47,703 bases of DNA, from assembly GCA_011090425.1 (NCBI GenBank), contig PHGD01000059.1, forward strand, positions 1-47,703, given 5' to 3'. Numbering within the stretch: the first letter of the stretch is position 1; every line of letters starts with the position of its first letter. Shown piece by piece: positions 47,394 to 47,703 of the stretch. This DNA comes from Nitrospira sp. LK70 (GTDB taxonomy: Bacteria > Nitrospirota > Nitrospiria > Nitrospirales > Nitrospiraceae). Under the pieces are notes generated by a model, which saw only the letters and a program-made list of their open reading frames with translations, did no database searches and was not told where the DNA came from. A program made the position numbers and the translations under genes.

Positions 47394-47703
47394 TTGAGAA
47401 CACCCAACCAGATCACAGTTGATCGTGCGCTTCTCCTGTATGTCCTGCAGCTCGCAGAGCCCTACGACGGGATGAGCGATGTGAAGTTGCAACAGCTGTG
47501 TTTTCTGTGCGAACTCCAAACCTTTGCCAAGGGCTTGAAAGCCTTTCATTTCGAATTCTTTCGCTTCGCATACGGAGCCTTCCTCTCCGTCGGAAAGGGC
47601 GGATCGAAAATTTCACGGTCTCGGATCAGGTGAAGGAGGAGACCATACCGTTACTCCTGAACGCAATCGAAGGGGTGGCGGCCAACGAGAAGGCCAAAGA
47701 CAT
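47394..47703 (+). pseudogene. SocA/Panacea-like protein, frameshifted and cut by window end
   Basis: From TTG at 47394 (GAGGAG upstream) the first 60 residues (ITVDRALLLYVLQLAEPYDG, then VKLQQLCFLCELQTFAKGLK, FHFEFFRFAYGAF) resemble the Panacea/SocA-like antitoxin or phage-type domain, an adaptor fold often found in toxin-antitoxin pairs. After AYGAF, near 47585, the frame runs into a stop at 47631. A different frame continues plausibly as LRRKGRIENFTVSDQVKEET and PLLLNAIEGVAANEKAKD to the window edge. Several residues seem lost at the junction, so a deletion plus frameshift is likely. Both family and state are by eye. Confidence 0.5.

Noticed and set aside
1-47703. tRNA, rRNA, CRISPR array or prophage
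   Set aside because: No tRNA-like T-loop with matching stems, no rRNA sequence, no regularly spaced direct repeats and no phage structural genes were seen; the Com-like proteins stand alone.

Overview
The window reads as a chromosomal segment of a Gram-negative, moderately GC-rich bacterium. Outer-membrane porin, TolC, TonB-dependent receptor, ExbB/ExbD/TonB and lipoprotein genes all point to a double membrane. The protein flavour (ispD-ispF-cysE order, class I fructose-1,6-bisphosphatase, DUF3108 protein, ExbB of the 'GTVAANAPYIGLL' type, many CxC/CxxC micro-proteins) suggests a Nitrospira-like member of the Nitrospirota. That assignment is inference from gene content; no rRNA is present.

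Layout. 1-1.0 kb: the 5' end of an IS3-type transposase gene and a Phd/VapC-type toxin-antitoxin pair with a near-consensus promoter. 1.2-8.1 kb: polysaccharide synthesis, with a truncated glycosyltransferase remnant, a GT2 glycosyltransferase, an atypical SDR, a KdsC-like HAD phosphatase, bifunctional ManC, ManB and a DUF3108 protein. 8.2-16.7 kb: housekeeping genes (fbp, a DegP/HtrA protease, ispD, ispF, cysE, truA, an AMIN-amidase, a YacP-like NYN nuclease, tatD). 17.1-21.0 kb: an exbB-exbD-tonB energising operon, a secreted protein, a Com-like zinc ribbon and a PepSY membrane protein. 21.0-22.8 kb: a 920-base gap holding a candidate small RNA, then three very small genes. 22.8-27.2 kb: an ECF sigma factor, FecR and a TonB-dependent transducer-receptor split by a frameshift. 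27.6-33.6 kb: an RND tripartite efflux system. 33.7-41.6 kb: a di-heme peroxidase, an HD-GYP protein, and an operon of Com-like protein, porin, lipoprotein, FMN-binding protein and membrane protein, with a divergent small gene and apbE. 41.9-47.1 kb: a second exbB-exbD pair, a ferric-type ABC transporter (fbpA-B-C order) and fur. The window closes in a frameshifted SocA/Panacea-like gene.

How it works together. From about 17 kb on, the dominant theme is iron or metal handling: proton-driven TonB energisation, surface signalling (sigma/FecR/receptor), PepSY protein, periplasmic ferric-binding ABC import under a Fur-family regulator, and an ApbE-dependent flavinylated redox module whose promoter carries a partial Fur-box match. 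The most interesting candidate for a little-described system is that module: porin, lipoprotein, a periplasmic FMN-threonine protein and a four-helix His-containing membrane protein, preceded by a Com-like micro-protein and faced by apbE. I propose, as inference only, that it is a flavin-dependent periplasmic reductase serving iron uptake or respiration. Signs of decay or recent change include the frameshifted receptor, an ExbB copy with two Gly-to-Arg replacements, and remnants of a glycosyltransferase, a PsiF-like protein and a SocA-like protein. No tRNA, rRNA or CRISPR array was found.
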